Positions 62,913-64,000 of a stretch of 64,000 bases of DNA are shown here, piece by piece. Source of the stretch: Myroides pelagicus (GTDB lineage: Bacteria > Bacteroidota > Bacteroidia > Flavobacteriales > Flavobacteriaceae). Where the stretch lies: the NCBI RefSeq assembly GCF_009711055.1, contig NZ_WMJY01000009.1, positions 47,263 to 111,262 of the forward strand. The letters run 5' to 3'. How positions within the stretch are numbered: the stretch's first letter is position 1; every line of letters begins with the position of its first letter. The notes beneath the pieces were generated by a model that was not told the DNA's origin, searched no databases, and was given only the letters and a program-made list of their open reading frames with translations. Both the position numbers and the translations under genes were made by a program.

Positions 62913-63402
62913 TTATCAACATATAAAACACTTAAACTAGTTAAGTAATGGATTTTCAAGTAGATACTAATACACAAGAAATGTTGATAATTATGGAAAG
63001 ATATAAATAACTATTTTTTGCTTTTTTAAATAAATTTACAATACAGTCTAGATTAACTGTATTCCAAATTTATTTTATAAAATCTATTAGGTAGATATCA
63101 ATACTACTATCCACTGTTATCAACATAAATTAACTAGTAAACTTATCTAAATAATGCTGTTAATAACGAAATATAGCTATGTTAATAACCAAATTAAACT
63201 TTTAAAAATTAATGAATTAGAATATGATAATATGTTTATAAGTATTAATAAGTGAAATTGAACAAAAAATAGAAAAAAGTTATTCTACATATCAACAGAC
63301 TATATATATACTATTATTTATTTTAAATTTTTTCTTTCTTCTTTTATTATAATTATAGATGTTGATAAAGTTGAAAACTCTTGATTTTTTCCACGTGGAA
63401 CA
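62913..63402. other. Candidate replication-origin region with DnaA-like boxes
   Basis: This extremely AT-rich stretch has four perfect TTATCAACA boxes (62913-62921 and 63117-63125 on the plus strand; 62982-62990 and 63360-63368 on the minus strand). Three one-mismatch boxes lie at 63158-63166, 63180-63188 and 63289-63297. A parS-like palindrome follows at the right end. No gene lies between 62228 and the window end. TTATCAACA is a single-base variant of the classical DnaA box. The clustering and the nearby parS make an origin plausible but not proven. Confidence 0.4.
63387..63402. promoter_or_regulatory. parS-like centromere site
   Basis: TTTTCCACGTGGAACA matches the ParB-binding consensus TGTTNCACGTGNAACA at every defined position but one (T for G at 63388), with a perfect 12-bp palindrome in the centre. 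ParB sites cluster near chromosomal origins. Confidence 0.6.
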
Positions 63403-63670
63403 TTTTTTATAATTAAAGTGAATTACACTAAATTTTTTAGTTTCTAAATTTGATAATTCTTCTGAAGTCAATTTTGTAATGAGTTTTTATTTTGTGTTGT
63501 TTCTTATTTTTTTCTTCAATTTAATTTTGAATTTATATAAATTTCAATTTGTATTTTTTGGTACTTTTTTTTGACTCGCTTTAGTCTAACTATAAAATTT
63601 ATGTTCTCATATTTCTTTGGATGTAGAAAGTCGATCGATCTAGATACTTGTGATGTTTATTCTATTTATG

Positions 63671-64000
63671 CTGCTTATAGTTTGCATATTTTTGTACCTG
63701 TAAGAAGTAGTACGGAATATCGAAAAGATACAGGGCTATTTTATATAACATTTGACTTAATTGGTATTGAGGTACTGCTTATAGTTTGAATATTTTTGTA
63801 CCTGTAAGAAGTAGTGCGGAATATTGAAAAGATACAGGGCTATTTTGTATAACATTTGACTTAATTGGTATTGAGGTACTGCTTATAGTTTGAATATTTT
63901 TGTACCTGTAAGAAGTAGTACGGAATATTGAAAAGATACAGGGCTATTTTAAATAACATTTGGCTTAATTGGTATTGAGGTACTGCTTATAGTTTGAATA
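63671..64000. repeat. 104-bp tandem repeat array, runs off the window
   Basis: Three complete 104-bp units start at 63671, 63775 and 63879, and a fourth begins at 63983, differing by only a few bases. Each contains CCTGTA...TACAGG (e.g. 63801-63806 with 63833-63838), able to form a hairpin, and GTACTGCTT facing AAGTAGTAC-like sequence. There are no spacers between units, so it is not a CRISPR. No credible gene crosses it. Confidence 0.85.

Noticed and set aside
63571..63789. 72-codon open frame at the start of the tandem repeats
   Set aside because: It is formed by the repeat unit itself, changes with each copy and has no recognisable protein features or promoter.
63671..64000. CRISPR array
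   Set aside because: The 104-bp units are contiguous and almost identical along their entire length, with no short repeat/unique spacer pattern and no cas genes.
1..64000. tRNA and rRNA genes
   Set aside because: I saw no cloverleaf with a T-arm GGTTCRA-type sequence and no rRNA-like GC-rich block, but this was by eye only.

Overview
The window is a low-GC chromosomal segment from a member of the Bacteroidota, almost certainly a Flavobacteriaceae. The grounds are TAnnTTTG-type -7 promoter boxes, the Tex, GH3, DUF4254 and purD/DUF6341/DUF6427/upp gene set, a carbamoyltransferase of the N-acyl-ornithine type in the arginine operon, and a complete flexirubin/dialkylresorcinol pigment cluster. 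A Myroides-like genus fits best, but that is inference.

Layout. Positions 1-17.9 kb are housekeeping: an acyl-CoA synthetase (cut by the window edge), rpiB, a decayed ATPase, tex, tatA, an M23-like protein with GH3 and a nucleoside-phosphorylase-like protein, two dTDP-rhamnose genes plus a UDP-xylose synthase, purD, upp, a GT9 glycosyltransferase and apt. Positions 18.0-27.2 kb hold a structured repeat, an arginine leader peptide with attenuator-like structure, and the operon GNAT-argG-argC-argD-argF'-argB-argE-argH. Positions 27.3-30.5 kb hold an SPFH protein, a lipoprotein and gltX on the minus strand.

Positions 30.6-62.2 kb are the flexirubin cluster. It has two minus-strand operons (60.9 to 41.4 kb and 40.8 to 30.6 kb) and one divergent halogenase-like flavoprotein. 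Tyrosine ammonia-lyase should make 4-coumarate and the PaaK-like ligase should activate it. Two acyl carrier proteins, several ketosynthases (active and degenerate), FabG and hotdog dehydratases extend it to an aryl polyene. DarA and DarB make the dialkylresorcinol. Acyltransferases (BtrH-like, LpxL-like, PlsC fused to MMPL, C45) are candidates for ester formation and lipid handling. An ABC exporter, the MMPL exporter, LolA and lipoproteins should move the product to the outer membrane.

Positions 62.2-64.0 kb have no genes. They hold a very AT-rich stretch with repeated TTATCAACA boxes, a near-perfect parS-like palindrome and a 104-bp tandem repeat, which together suggest a replication-origin/centromere region.

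The less expected items are a 103-nt pseudoknot-like element present twice (18.2 and 41.1 kb), the arginine leader peptide, two small-RNA candidates (one behind a sigma-54-like promoter) and the origin-like region.
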